Assembly (NCBI GenBank): GCA_030280995.1
Contig: JASXTE010000017.1
Location: forward strand, 25,308,498-25,372,497
Source: Hemileia vastatrix
Taxonomy: Eukaryota; Basidiomycota; Pucciniomycetes; Pucciniales; Zaghouaniaceae
DNA: 64,000 bases
Direction of reading: 5' to 3'
Shown: positions 22,102-32,935 of the stretch, one piece after another
Position numbering within the stretch: the stretch's first letter is position 1
Layout of the letters: every line of letters begins with the position of its first letter
Position numbers and translations under genes: made by a program
The notes under the pieces: generated by a model
Database searches by the model: none
Seen by the model: only the letters and a program-made list of their open reading frames with translations
Told to the model about the DNA's origin: nothing

Positions 22102-23307
22102 ATGTCTTCTACTAGTGGAACTGCTGTGTTGGCTGCTGGTGTACCTGTTAGGGCATCAGTAAGGATTGTATCTTGGGTTGGGCCCAAGTTTTCTGGAGAT
22201 GATTTAGAAGGATTTTTACATAGGTATGAAACTGCAGCTGCGATTGATGGTGCTTTACCTTTGGATATGGTGAAGCAGATTAGGTTCTTTATTTTGGACA
22301 GAGAGGTGGAAAAGGAGGTTATTTCTATGGATGGTTATAAAGATCAAGATTGGAGAAAGCTCAAGATGGAAATGGAAAAAAGGTGGCCAAAAGTTTATTC
22401 ATTGGAGGATCTAAAGGATATAGCTAGGAAATGGGAATCAAAAGGTGGTGTAACATCTCTGCATCAGTATCATCAGTTTATGGTTGAATTTCAGGTGGTT
22501 CTGGATTATTTGTTGGAGTATGAAATTTTATTTCATGATAATGCATCAAGGTATGTTTTTTGGGATGCTATGGGGGAAAAGGTTAAGAAAGATGTTTTGA
22601 TGGTGCTTATTAATGCAAATTTAATGAAGGATCTCCCAGATGGAGAAACTAGGATTCCTGGTATGGAGGTGCTAAAGAAGGTTATTTTGGAACATCTGGA
22701 TACTCATAACTCTGTTGATTTGGACTCTGGAGAAGACACTTTGGTCACTCAAGAGATAGAAGAGGATGGTGTAAAAGAACTAGTTACTGATGAAATTTCG
22801 GATTCAGCCATTCCTGAAGATTTTTTCCAGTCTGAAGATATTATTTTTGTTGACTCTTCTGTTTGGAAAGAAGAGGTTTCTGAAGATGAAGATATTATTG
22901 TCACTGATGAAGAAAATTTGGATGTTAGAGATAATTTTGTTTTGGATAATTTGGAATTTGATTTAGAGGAATATTTACCTCAGGTTTTGTCTTCAAAAGC
23001 GGAGACTGTCTGCAATTCAGATGTGGATATGGTTTATGAATCTGGTATATGTATGGTGGATTTGTTTCAATCTCAGGAAGAGATTTTTATGGAGGATATG
23101 GTTTTTCCTGCACTAATAGAGAGTGTAGTACCATTGGACAATAGGGTGCATAAAGTGGATGCACTCATATTTTGGAAAAAGGTAGTTTATTTTTTATGTC
23201 CTTTTATAGGACAAATTCTGGGAATTTATTTTTGGGTTTTATGGAATCGGTGGAAAAGCCCTTGGGGCAAAATTATGGATTATCTCCAGGGGATATCAAG
23301 AATTTAA
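22102..23307 (+). CDS. gag: Gag-like protein of element B without zinc knuckle or protease
   Basis: I place the start at ATG 22102 (MSSTSGTAVL), because it aligns with the MSSSAVASG start of element A Gag; upstream codons in frame lack an ATG. Residues 1 to about 215 align with A (for example VRIVSWVGPKFSGDD against VRIVSWDGPKFDGEE, and DREVEKEV in both), giving the capsid-like region. The rest is new: an acidic stretch rich in Glu/Asp, then near residues 361-381 a hydrophobic run (VVYFLCPFIGQILGIYFWVLW without its last residue) that looks membrane-spanning, then a basic tail. No CCHC knuckle and no D-S/T-G protease are present. The element may borrow protease from relatives such as A. Confidence 0.85.
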   Translation: MSSTSGTAVLAAGVPVRASVRIVSWVGPKFSGDDLEGFLHRYETAAAIDGALPLDMVKQIRFFILDREVEKEVISMDGYKDQDWRKLKMEMEKRWPKVYSLEDLKDIARKWESKGGVTSLHQYHQFMVEFQVVLDYLLEYEILFHDNASRYVFWDAMGEKVKKDVLMVLINANLMKDLPDGETRIPGMEVLKKVILEHLDTHNSVDLDSGEDTLVTQEIEEDGVKELVTDEISDSAIPEDFFQSEDIIFVDSSVWKEEVSEDEDIIVTDEENLDVRDNFVLDNLEFDLEEYLPQVLSSKAETVCNSDVDMVYESGICMVDLFQSQEEIFMEDMVFPALIESVVPLDNRVHKVDALIFWKKVVYFLCPFIGQILGIYFWVLWNRWKSPWGKIMDYLQGISRI

Positions 23308-23382
23308 TTCCTCCGAAATGAGGATAAACTACCTAAAATGGGCTGAAATTTTCCTTTATTGTTATTTCTTCAATTTATTCAG

Positions 23383-26300
23383 GATTCAAATTATTATGGA
23401 TGCCCTCATTTTTTTGGGGTAGCAGGGGCTGATCGCTCTAATGTTGTAATCTCTCCTCAGGATGAGATCCCGGATTGCAATAGGTCAGCTCACTTGGAGA
23501 TAATTCAAGTGGATTCTCAATTATTTTCTGTTAATATTACTTTGGAGTGCAAATACGTTTTGGACTTTTCTATATGTTTATTGGATTTACCCGGTTTTTC
23601 TATTAATTTTAAAAACGGTGAAAAAGGCAAAATGGGCCAAATTAGGTTGGATAAAAATTGGAAGGGTATGTTTTATGACCTCCAGCAAGAGGTTAAACTG
23701 CAATTATCTCCTTCTATCACGGACCTCCAGCAAGAGGGTAAACTGCGAAAATCTTATCAAAATCCGAAAAAAAATCTCAGTATAATTAAAACACAACAAA
23801 ATAATTTTTGTGAAAATTCAATTCCGGTCCTCCAGCAAGAGGTTAAACTGCCGACTTTCTTTACGGGTGATTTACTGTTGGATAAGGGAAGAAAAGGTGT
23901 TGGAAAATCTGTTTATAAATTAGACGAGGGAAAGGAGAAAAGGGTAAAATTTAAAAAAGAAATAAAATATTTTTCTAATTTTTCTTATTCTGATTCTGGC
24001 GATGAAGAAGATTCATTTGATGAAAGTTTTAATGGCGATACAAAAGTAAATGATTTACCTCAAGTTAATTTAGATGTGGACGCAGCCAAATATAAGAAAG
24101 TAGCAAATAAAGTTCGACCTATTAATGAGCCGCTACCTGCTGAATTAAATCCACCTTTGAGAAGACCAAGGTTATCAAGAGATCCTTATGAAAGTCCCTT
24201 GGTAAAGAATCCGCCTGAATTTTCTGAGACGTCAAGAATCACTTTTGAGAGACTGGGTGTTGTTAATTTTGGACCTGATGGTTGGTTGTCTGGAGAAGAG
24301 AAGAAGTTGTTGTTGGATGTGATGGTCAAGCGAGAGAAGGCCATTGCTTTTGTAGAAGAGGAGAGGGGTGTGTTGAAGCATTCCTATGGGGAGCCTTACA
24401 AGATTCCTGTGGTATGTCATGAACCGTGGCAGCAGAAACCGATTCCTATTCCGGCTGCATTAAAAGAAGCCTATATTGAAGTTGTCAGAGAACGGATACG
24501 CACTGGACTGTATGAGCAATCAACGTCAAGTTATTCTAGTCCGGTATTTTGTATCAAGAAACCGAATGGCAGGCTTAGAGTTGTTCATGATCTTAGGGAA
24601 TTAAATAGGGTTACAATAAAGGATGCTGGGATACCACCTAGTGCTGAGGAGTTTGTTGAAGCGTTTGCAGGGAGAGTGTGTTATGGTTTAGGAGATATTA
24701 TGGGTGGATATGATGAGAGAGAGTTACATCCGGACTCAAGGCCTCTCACTACATTCGATACGCCACTTGGACGCTTACAGTTGACAAGATTACCTCAAGG
24801 AGCAACAAATTCGGTTGCAGTTTATCAAGCTCAGATGGCTTGGATCCTTCAAGACGAAATTCCACAATATGCTGGAATCTTTATAGATGATGGAGGAATT
24901 AAGGGACCAACAACCGACTATGATAACCAGGTGTTGGAAGAGAATCCCGGGATACGCAAATTCATTTGGGAGTTTGCAATTACTTTAGAAAGAATCTTGT
25001 TTCGAATTGAAGAGGCTGGTTTAACTATTTCAGGTTCAAAATTTTCATGTTGTGTGCCAGCCTTAGAAATATTAGGCCATGTGGTATGTAGAGAGGGTAG
25101 GATTATGTCCAAGAAGAAAGTTAACAAAATTCAGTCCTGGCCAAGACCCAAGAATACGACCGAAGTTAGAGGGTTTTTAGGCGTTTGCGTATATGTTAGA
25201 ATGTTTATCAAGGACTTTTCTTCATTGGCAGCTCCATTGAGACGGTTAACAAGAAAGGATGCAGACTGGGAGTGGGATGAAGAGTGTGAGAAGGCGTTTG
25301 TGAAGTTGAAGGAGGTTGTAGGGAAGGATTTAGTCCTGCACAAGTTAGATTATGGAAAAGATGCTGGTAGAATTTATTTAGCGGTTGATTTAAGTCAGGT
25401 TGCAGCTGGGGCGGTTTTGTCTCAGATGGATAAAGCTGGTTACATCAGGCCAGTTAGGTATGAATCTGTAGTATTTACTGAGGTTGAATCAAGATATTCT
25501 CAACCGAAATTGGAATTATGTGGTGTGGCGAAAATACTGAAGAAACTTCAGCATATTTTGTGGGGGCAACATTTTGAGTTGCAAGTGGATGCGAAATCGT
25601 TAATCCAGATGATTAATTCCCCAAGTTTACCGAACGCACCCATGACGAGATGGGTAGCTTTTATTCAACATTTTTCATTTGATTTAGTTCATAAGTCTGG
25701 CAAGACTTTTACTATGCCAGATGGTTTATCAAGGAGACCACCCACTGAAGAAGATTCAGACTCAGAAGAGTTCGATGAAGATATACCTATTATCAAAGCC
25801 AGCACTAAAGGAGCTGAAGACTTTCCATACCTCCCCCATGAGGTTAAACTGGCAGGACTATTATGTTTAGATTATGATGATGATGACCTCCACCAAGAGG
25901 ATAAACTGGAAAATAGTTTTTATGTTAATAAAGGTGTTGGAAAAGGTGTAGATAAATTCGGCGGAGAGGAGGTAGAAGAAGATGTGGTGTATGTAGAGGA
26001 AAATGGATTGGTAGTGTGGGATAGTAGTAAATTAAGGAATGGTGTATATGTTGGAGAATTAGAGAATTTAAATAAAAAGGTGGATAAAGAGAAAGAGGTA
26101 TTTTTGAATACGGTTTTCGAAGGATCCAAAGGTTCAGAAGAAAAACGTCGACATAGCTCAATTAAAAATTTATTTAGTGGTCAACGATTATTGGCTCATT
26201 CATGTGCAGGTGATATTGGTGATAGAGAAGTCCCTATTGATGTTATATTAATCGATTTTCAAGATGAAGTCTGGGGTCAGACTGGTTTTTATTTTTTGTT

Positions 26301-27567
26301 AGTCAAATATTTGTTGACTTTAGAGAGGCCAGAAGATTGTGAAGACGATGAATGGGTGGCTATCAAGAGGAAGTCATCTACGTTTTACCTATCTGGTCGA
26401 CGTTTAATGAGGAGGAGGTATCCAAATCCTCAAGTAGTTATAACTCAACAGAAGGGGCAAGAATTAGTTTTGAAATCACTGCATGAAGATCTCGGGCATA
26501 GAGGCGTTGGAGAAACATTTAGAAGAATTTCTGATCGATTTTGGTGGCCTGGCATGAAGATGGCTGTTAAACAGTGGGTTCAGTCATGCGAAGAATGTCA
26601 AAGACGAAGTTATTTAAGGCCAAAAGAACCTGGATGCGCGACCGGTGAATATACGCTCTTTGGGAGAGTTAGTTTAGATGCCGTTCATATAAAAGAGGGA
26701 CGGTATAAATATTTAATTGTGGCCAGAGATGATTTATCTGGTTGGGTAGAGACAGCGCCTCTTATTAATTTAACTGCCAAAAATGTGGCAGAATTTTTTT
26801 TGAATAATTGGGTGTATAGGTATGGGGTTATGAAGTTGGTAACGGTAGATGGAGGTCCTGAATTTGGGACAGAGTTTAAAGAGGCCGTATTGAAAGTTGG
26901 ATCAAAGGTTAGGGTAGAAACCCCATATTATCCTGAAGCTGAAGGCATGGTTGAAAGAGGGCATCAAGTTATTAAGGATGCTTTAGTTAAAATGTGTGGG
27001 ACAAGTGCCGAAAAGTGGAGGCACTATTTACCTTTAGTTTTATTTGCTGATCGAATCACTGCCAAAAGGACGACCGGATTTTCACCTTATGAACTTGTTT
27101 TTGGACAGAAAGCAGTTTTACCGGTTGATTTAGAAGCTGAATCATATCTTGGAGTTGACTGGGACACGGTCAAAACTACTGAAGAATTATTGTGTGCAAG
27201 AATGATGCAGCTAGAAAAGAAAGAAGAATATTTAGAAAAGGCATATTCGCGGATGATGAAGGTCCGAAATCAATCAGTTAGATATTGGGATGAGCGGTTG
27301 GCACATCGATTAAGGAAACCTTTGAACCCAGGAGATATGGTCCTGGTGTATAATAGGAGTTTGGAAAGTCAGTGGGGAAAAATGTTTTCAGATAGGTGGA
27401 ATGGACCGTATAAAATCAAGGAGCAAGTTTCCGGCGGTTCATATGTGCTAGAAGAGTTGGATGGAGTAGTATTGAAGAAGAGGGTAGCGGCCGATCAAGT
27501 GAAACGGTTCTATCCTAGAGGCACCAGGAGTGCCGAAGTCTTCCTCCGCAATGAGGATAAACTATGA
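23383..27567 (+). CDS. pol: Pol polyprotein of element B (RT, RNase H, integrase)
   Basis: The frame is open from 23347, but the first conserved codons follow a splice-acceptor-like TTTATTCAG at 23382 and no ATG precedes the conserved core, so I give the frame from 23383. In order it has a linker with three LQQEVKL repeats (23679-23850), RT with active-site residues FIDD at 24880-24891, RNase H from about 25340 (LAVDLSQ, ELCGVAKIL, DAKSL, DGLSR), and an acidic linker. The integrase HHCC zinc domain is at about 26480-26600 (HEDLGHRG, CEECQRRS), the core D-D-E lies in LDAVHI, TVDGGPEF and GMVERGH, and the C-terminal domain ends FYPRG. No chromodomain is present. All catalytic residues I can check are intact. 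Confidence 0.92.
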   Translation, partial: DSNYYGCPHFFGVAGADRSNVVISPQDEIPDCNRSAHLEIIQVDSQLFSVNITLECKYVLDFSICLLDLPGFSINFKNGEKGKMGQIRLDKNWKGMFYDLQQEVKLQLSPSITDLQQEGKLRKSYQNPKKNLSIIKTQQNNFCENSIPVLQQEVKLPTFFTGDLLLDKGRKGVGKSVYKLDEGKEKRVKFKKEIKYFSNFSYSDSGDEEDSFDESFNGDTKVNDLPQVNLDVDAAKYKKVANKVRPINEPLPAELNPPLRRPRLSRDPYESPLVKNPPEFSETSRITFERLGVVNFGPDGWLSGEEKKLLLDVMVKREKAIAFVEEERGVLKHSYGEPYKIPVVCHEPWQQKPIPIPAALKEAYIEVVRERIRTGLYEQSTSSYSSPVFCIKKPNGRLRVVHDLRELNRVTIKDAGIPPSAEEFVEAFAGRVCYGLGDIMGGYDERELHPDSRPLTTFDTPLGRLQLTRLPQGATNSVAVYQAQMAWILQDEIPQYAGIFIDDGGIKGPTTDYDNQVLEENPGIRKFIWEFAITLERILFRIEEAGLTISGSKFSCCVPALEILGHVVCREGRIMSKKKVNKIQSWPRPKNTTEVRGFLGVCVYVRMFIKDFSSLAAPLRRLTRKDADWEWDEECEKAFVKLKEVVGKDLVLHKLDYGKDAGRIYLAVDLSQVAAGAVLSQMDKAGYIRPVRYESVVFTEVESRYSQPKLELCGVAKILKKLQHILWGQHFELQVDAKSLIQMINSPSLPNAPMTRWVAFIQHFSFDLVHKSGKTFTMPDGLSRRPPTEEDSDSEEFDEDIPIIKASTKGAEDFPYLPHEVKLAGLLCLDYDDDDLHQEDKLENSFYVNKGVGKGVDKFGGEEVEEDVVYVEENGLVVWDSSKLRNGVYVGELENLNKKVDKEKEVFLNTVFEGSKGSEEKRRHSSIKNLFSGQRLLAHSCAGDIGDREVPIDVILIDFQDEVWGQTGFYFLLVKYLLTLERPEDCEDDEWVAIKRKSSTFYLSGRRLMRRRYPNPQVVITQQKGQELVLKSLHEDLGHRGVGETFRRISDRFWWPGMKMAVKQWVQSCEECQRRSYLRPKEPGCATGEYTLFGRVSLDAVHIKEGRYKYLIVARDDLSGWVETAPLINLTAKNVAEFFLNNWVYRYGVMKLVTVDGGPEFGTEFKEAVLKVGSKVRVETPYYPEAEGMVERGHQVIKDALVKMCGTSAEKWRHYLPLVLFADRITAKRTTGFSPYELVFGQKAVLPVDLEAESYLGVDWDTVKTTEELLCARMMQLEKKEEYLEKAYSRMMKVRNQSVRYWDERLAHRLRKPLNPGDMVLVYNRSLESQWGKMFSDRWNGPYKIKEQVSGGSYVLEELDGVVLKKRVAADQVKRFYPRGTRSAEVFLRNEDKL

Positions 27568-27800
27568 TATCAATGAAAATTTATGGATTCCTCCGCAATG
27601 AGGATAAACTATGACATTTATGAAATTATATGGACGAACTCCGAAATGAGGATAAACTATGATATCAATGAAACTTTATGGATTCCTCCACAATGAGGAT
27701 AAACTATGATATCTACGAAATTTTATGGATTCCTCCGCAATGAGGATAAACTATGATGTTTATAAAAATCTTATCGACCTCCGCAACGAGGATAAACTAT
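27536..27800 (+). repeat. 47-48-bp tandem repeats after pol (B)
   Basis: About six copies of a unit beginning TTCCTCCGCAATGAGGATAA start at 27541, 27588, 27635, 27683, 27730 and about 27775. The last pol codons overlap the first copy. A single related copy, CCTCCGAAATGAGGATAAAC, lies at the gag-pol junction (23310). Each contains a CCTC/GAGG hairpin. Confidence 0.9.
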
Positions 27801-28016
27801 CTTCTTTTTTATCAAAAATACTTTACTATCGTTACACTGTATATGGGCGAAGAAACTATGATGAAACTTAACAAAATTCAAGAAGCCATTCTTTGAAATT
27901 TTCAAAAAACTTAAAATTCTTAAAATATGGGTGAAGATAGTGTTGGAAAAATTTTTAAAATTTATTGGAAGAAGTGTTCACAGGGGAACCTTCTTAATTT
28001 AATATTGGCAAGTGTG

Positions 28017-28431
28017 GGGGTAATTGATGGGCTGGCTGCTCTATACACAATTACCCCATAATGTTCGTTTCCAAAATTTTCCCTGTTTCTAGTTGAATCC
28101 TGGCTTTGTCTTTTAATTTTAGGAAGTCCACTAAGACTATAAACTGGAACAAATCAAGAGACACCGCTCTCAACGCCGGATTCAAGATTCTTTTTATTTT
28201 ATTTTGTTTTTGATTTTTTATATGTTAGATTGTGATTTCTTTTCTTTAATATATATTATGAATTATTGTAAAGGTGATGCTCACTGGTGGTCTCTAATCA
28301 TTTTTATAAATTGGAGGGAGCCCACCCAGTGATCATCATTATAAAAATTATCTTCTAAAAACTTTCATTTATTTTATTTTCTTTTCAATTTCTTGAATTG
28401 TGTAACCACATCAAGTTGCACTTGGATGTGG
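28017..28431 (+). other. Structured 3' tail of element B: three conserved hairpins
   Basis: Stem 1 is GGGGTAATT/AATTACCCC (28017-28057) around a loop with GGCTGGCTGCTCT. Stem 2 pairs TCACTGGTGG with CCACCCAGTGA (about 28276-28335). Stem 3 is CCACATC...GATGTGG with an inner AAGT/ACTT (28406-28431). All three recur in relic C with changed stem bases that still pair (see findings). Confidence 0.65.
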
Positions 28432-28479
28432 GTATGATGTCGAGGGTACGGCTCATCAAATGGCCGGGGGGCATCTTTT

Positions 28480-28785
28480 AAAATTTTATTTAAAAATTTT
28501 TTTTTTTCTTTTTTTTTAGTACTTTTTTTTATCTTTCTTTTCACATTCATTTATCTTTCTTTAAAATTAAATTTTAACTTTTATTTCAAAACTATCTTTT
28601 CTAAAATATTTTATTTTAAATTTAAATAAAAAAAAAATTAAAATTAAAATTAAAAAAAAAAATAAAATAAAATAAAAAAATAAAATAAAAAAAAAATAAA
28701 ATAAAAAATAAAAAAAAATAAAATAAAAAAAATAAAAAAAATAAAAAAAAAAAATAAAATAAAATAAAAATAAAATAAATAAAAA

Positions 28786-28836
<51 letters not shown>

Positions 28837-28890
28837 AAAAAAATTAAAATTAAAATTAAAATTTATTAATTAAATCAAAATCATTATTAT
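28480..28890. repeat. A/T low-complexity tract in element B
   Basis: T-rich sequence followed by AAATA-type runs and a TAA microsatellite (about 28788-28826). Confidence 0.95.
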
Positions 28891-29004
28891 ATTTCTTAGT
28901 TTTATTTTTTTTAGTTTTCATTCTTTTTAGTTTTATTCATTTATTTTAGACAGGAAACAGGGTCTAGGGGAACTCAATACATATGGGATTTTACTTCAAG
29001 ACAT

Positions 29005-29845
29005 CTGTTAGTCCTCCAAGACTTTAAACTGGCTACTGTTCAAGACGTTCTTTAAGGTTTATTTTATACGTATTTTGGATCTGCTAGTCCTCCAAGACGT
29101 TAAACTGGCTACTTTTCAAGACGTTCTTTAAGGTTTTTTATACCTATTTTGGATCTGTTAGTCCTCCAAGACTTTAAACTGGCTTCTGTTCAAGACGTTC
29201 TTTAAGGTTTTTATACATATTTTGGATCTTTTAGTCCTCCAAGACTTTAAACTGGCTACTGTTCAAGACTTTCCTTAAGGTTTTATACAAATTTTGGAGC
29301 TGTTAGTCCTCCAAGACTTTAAACTGGCTAATTTTCAAGACTATCGTTAAAATTTTTTTTATTGGATTTGTTAGGTCCACCAAGACCTTAAACTGGATTA
29401 TTATCAAGCTGTTGGGTCCACCATGACCTTAAACTGGATTTCTTATCGATTAAATGTTTGGTCCACCATGACTTTAAACTGGTAGTTCATTCATTGTTTA
29501 GTCCACTATGACTTTAAAATGGAAAATTAATATCTGCAGGATAATTCAACATTCATTGGACCACTATGGCCTTATACTGGATTACTTGTCGATCAAATGT
29601 TTGGTCCACTATGACATTAAACTGGATTATCAAATTTATTCAATCTTTGGTCAAGCCTAGGCCTTACTTAGGAATATATCAAGATATTTATGCACTTAAA
29701 CGATCTTTGGTCCACCAAGACCATAAACTGGCAATCAATTATATGTTTGGTCCACCAAGACTTTAAACTGGAATGTCAATCTTGTTTGGATAACTCAATT
29801 CAATCTTTTAATTTATCACTGTCCACTAAGACTCTAAACTGGTTA
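29005..29845 (+). repeat. Array of hairpin/AAACTGG units in 3' tail of B
   Basis: About 14 units at irregular 40-105-bp spacing. The first five read GTCCTCCAAGACTTTAAAC followed by TGG (29011, 29087, 29161, 29234, 29306). Later ones read GGTCCACCAAGACCTTAAAC or GTCCACTATGAC variants (29374, 29414, 29460, 29501, 29557, 29602, 29708, 29748, 29819). The stem bases differ between the two halves but remain complementary. Confidence 0.9.
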
Positions 29846-30500
29846 TTCAATTATTTCTGGAATTGGGTGCTGATAAGCTTTAGGAGGTTAAAATTTTAGG
29901 TGGTGATGATGCCAAGGAAAGCATAATGGTTAATTAGGTGAAATTTGTGGCGCTTTAACATGGTCTAAAGTTATTATTATTATTGGAAGCCTGGCAAAAG
30001 TATTTTATGGGTTTGCTGTATAGCAAAGTTTGAAAATTGTGATGAAGGAATCAGAAGTTAGGATGGTAGTTGGATTTTAGGGAATGATTTTTTTTAGTGC
30101 CTCATAGTTAGGCCATTTTTTTTGGTGTGAAGCTTGGAGGACCTTATGGCGAGATTGGAATCATAGAATTCGGCTCAGTGGGGGGCCCTATGAGGTTGGA
30201 ATCAGGAGTATTCGGCTCATAGGAAGATCCACTCTCTCAATGCTCTGACAAGAAGGAAGACTGGTATATGGGAGTCTGAAGGGATTCAAACCTTGCTCTC
30301 AGTAGTGGAATCATCACAAGATTTATATTATTTTATTTTATGTTATATCAAGCCAGAGAAGAAGAAAGAACGTTTTTATTATAAAGATTTAAAAGAAGAC
30401 CAGCTAAAACAAATTTATCAAATTATTTTATTAGAAAAGATAATTCTTTTGGAATTGCTCAACCACTTATGCAAAGTTATAAGAATGGGGACATTCTCGA
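29846..30500 (+). other. Non-coding end of element B
   Basis: Mostly unique sequence. A direct repeat of GGAATCA...ATTCGGCTCA occurs at about 30157 and 30198. A 75-codon open frame runs into the LTR from a TTG codon; I do not regard it as a gene. Confidence 0.6.
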
Positions 30501-30512
30501 TTGGAGGGAGGA
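30501..30512 (+). other. Polypurine tract of element B
   Basis: TTGGAGGGAGGA directly abuts the 3' LTR, the expected plus-strand primer of LTR retrotransposons. Confidence 0.8.
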
Positions 30513-31669
30513 TGTGGTAGCCTAAAGTTTAGTACGGCACCTAAGTACGTAAATGGAGTTATTACGGCGTGCAAGATTGGCGTTATTATTTTTTATAAAA
30601 GGGTTTTATTTAATTTATTGGAGTTTAAAATATGAAGAAATTGGTCACGAGCGAATGCCTACACAAATACAATTTATTTTACGGAGAAAACTTATTTTTA
30701 CGGTCTGAAAAATTTATAAGTATTAAGTCGAGTCACTCAAGGACCTTGGGAAATTTTCCCAGAATTTTTACTATTTTTCTTATATTTTTAAATGAATTTT
30801 AAAGTTTTATAGAAATATTTATGTTTTCAAAAATTACTTAACTTTGATGAATTTTCACGGGGTAATTAGAGCTGCGCAGACTACGAAAATTAGTTCGGTA
30901 GGTAAAGGGGATGTAGCTCTATTATGTGTAATTTTTCTAGATTTTTTATTATGGTTTTAAGGTTCTAAATTGAGTTCGGAAGTCCGGACGGACTCCGTTT
31001 CGACTCCGTACGGACTCCGTACGGACTCCGCTTTGACTCCGTGCGGACTCCGTACGGACTCCGTACGGGCTCTGGATTGACTCTGGAAGAGCTCTGGAGG
31101 GGAAAACTTAGGCACGTGACTAGGAATACTTAAGCGCTTCTCAAACTCGAAATTGAGAAGAGGGACACATCATACAGCTTAATCATTGACCACCACGGTC
31201 TCATTTTTTATTACTCAACAAATTAAATAAATTTTTAATACCCTTATAACTTTATATTTATATACATATAACATTTAGAAATACTACTCAACAGTTTAAA
31301 TCACACTTCATACAGGGTATCTTTAGAAAGGTCTTCATCACTGGGACTTGATTATTGCTGTCTCATAAAAATTCAAATTATTATAAAAACATAAAAGTCA
31401 ATCTTTTCAGATCTTTCACTGGTACACCTTAATTGTTGTTATCAGTATTTCTTTCTCAACAGCCACTTTCATTAAATCTCAATAAGCGTTAAATATTATA
31501 GAGTTTCATTATTTTTTTATCAATCAGATCCAAGTAGATTAGTTAGCTTAGTGATTTAGAATTCCCATTTTGTTATTTTTATTGGAAGGACGGGGTTTTC
31601 AGCTTAATCCACATATCTCCTCCGGATTCTGCTTACAGCAAGGCGACTGTAAGAGTTTACCTTACCATA
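30513..31669 (+). repeat. 3' LTR of element B
   Basis: 1157 bp, the same length as the 5' LTR with about 13 substitutions by eye. It is followed by ACGA, the target duplication. Confidence 0.95.
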
Positions 31670-31673
31670 ACGA

Positions 31674-32935
31674 GACTTTGAAACAACTTAAAAATAAATA
31701 AATTAAAGGTAAAGTACAAACAATCTAATTATTATTATGAAAAGCAAAACATTATCCTGTATGCTTTCAGCAAGTACGAGATGATGTTTTACTTTTCATA
31801 TTAATAATATAATGGTTGAGAAAGTATTAAAGAAATATAGTAAAATGATAAGCAAAACATGAGCTTACATGTCTATTAAATCTTCTTCCATTTGTAGCTG
31901 ATTGATCAAAATTAATTAAAAAATTTATTTTATAATCACTGTTTTAAAAAATAAATGGTTAGATAAATAAATTGAAAATTTTTGATAAGGAATAAAGTAA
32001 AGTAAATTGACAAACAAATAAAAAAACTTTAAGTTAACTGAAAAAGAATTTTTTTATAATGAATCAAAAGGGTACAGTAAAAGATACCATAAAAATAAAT
32101 TCAGAATTAGAATCATTAGATTAACTTGTCAAAAGTGTAAAAAAGAGTAACAAACCAAAATGATATGAAATGCAATAGCAAGAAAAATTAGCTTACCGGT
32201 AATCAGATAAGGTCAAGAAAATAGTACCAATAACTCAAAATGATAAAGCAAAAATATGATGTATAATTTTTGAAAAAGGTAAGTGAGAAAGAGATAGGAA
32301 AAAGAAATTGGGTGGCAAACAGATGTAGATATCATGAATTTTCACTGATCTCATTTTCAAAAAAATGCAGCTCTCCAAGTCATATGATAAACTTCATCTA
32401 AATTCCAAGAATGATGCTGTGAAGGCACTGTACACAGCATGATCATTTTTTCCTATGCATATACTAATTTCAGCTAGAATTTACTTGACTGCATGTTGTA
32501 CAGATGAACATTTGTGGAACACTGAATTTCACATCTAAAAGAAATTGACGCCACATAATTCTAGCTACCATGTTTCACGTAGCTAAAAAACTTACACTCA
32601 TCACATTTAAATTTACATTGCATCAAAATTAATTCATTTTTAAATTTTTTTAAAGGGAACTATAATGTGCACCACCTATTTCTAAAATATGAACCTCCCC
32701 ACCATATAAAATTGGGAGACTTATAATTATGCAATTTTTTTGCCGTGACCTTTTTCCTGATCTTACTTGGTTCAAAATATTGAAACATGACCAATGTTGC
32801 TGAAAGAAACATTTGATTTTGTTTCTATGTGTAACAATGGAAGGCTGTTTCTTACCGGCTGAAGAGTGTTGTATATTTTATTTGAACACATTTTTATTTT
32901 TTTATGTATTTTATTTAAAAAAATTACTTTTTATT
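31674..32935. other. AT-rich spacer with scattered hairpins
   Basis: It starts with the remainder of the satellite-like unit split by B (motif at about 31755). Two imperfect hairpins precede the dense cluster: AATGATGCTGTG against CACAGC-atg-ATCATT (32410-32447), and TAGCTAC/GTAGCTA (32562-32585). I see no gene. Confidence 0.6.

Larger units (their letters stand above)
20771..31669 (+). mobile_element. Complete Ty3/gypsy LTR retrotransposon B
   Basis: A 10,899-bp element with two 1157-bp LTRs (20771-21927 and 30513-31669), a primer-binding-site candidate, a Gag ORF, a Pol ORF, an unusually long ~2.9-kb repeat-filled 3' tail and a polypurine tract. The flanks give a 4-bp duplication ACGA (20767-20770 and 31670-31673). 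The LTRs differ at about 13 positions with no length change, so insertion was fairly recent. Pol is nearly identical to that of element A, but Gag is strongly diverged and lacks nucleocapsid and protease. Confidence 0.95.

Noticed and set aside
30293..30520. 75-codon open frame before the 3' LTR of B as an accessory (env-like) gene
   Set aside because: It lacks an ATG at its start, runs into the LTR, has no signal peptide or membrane pattern, and no counterpart was seen in relic C.
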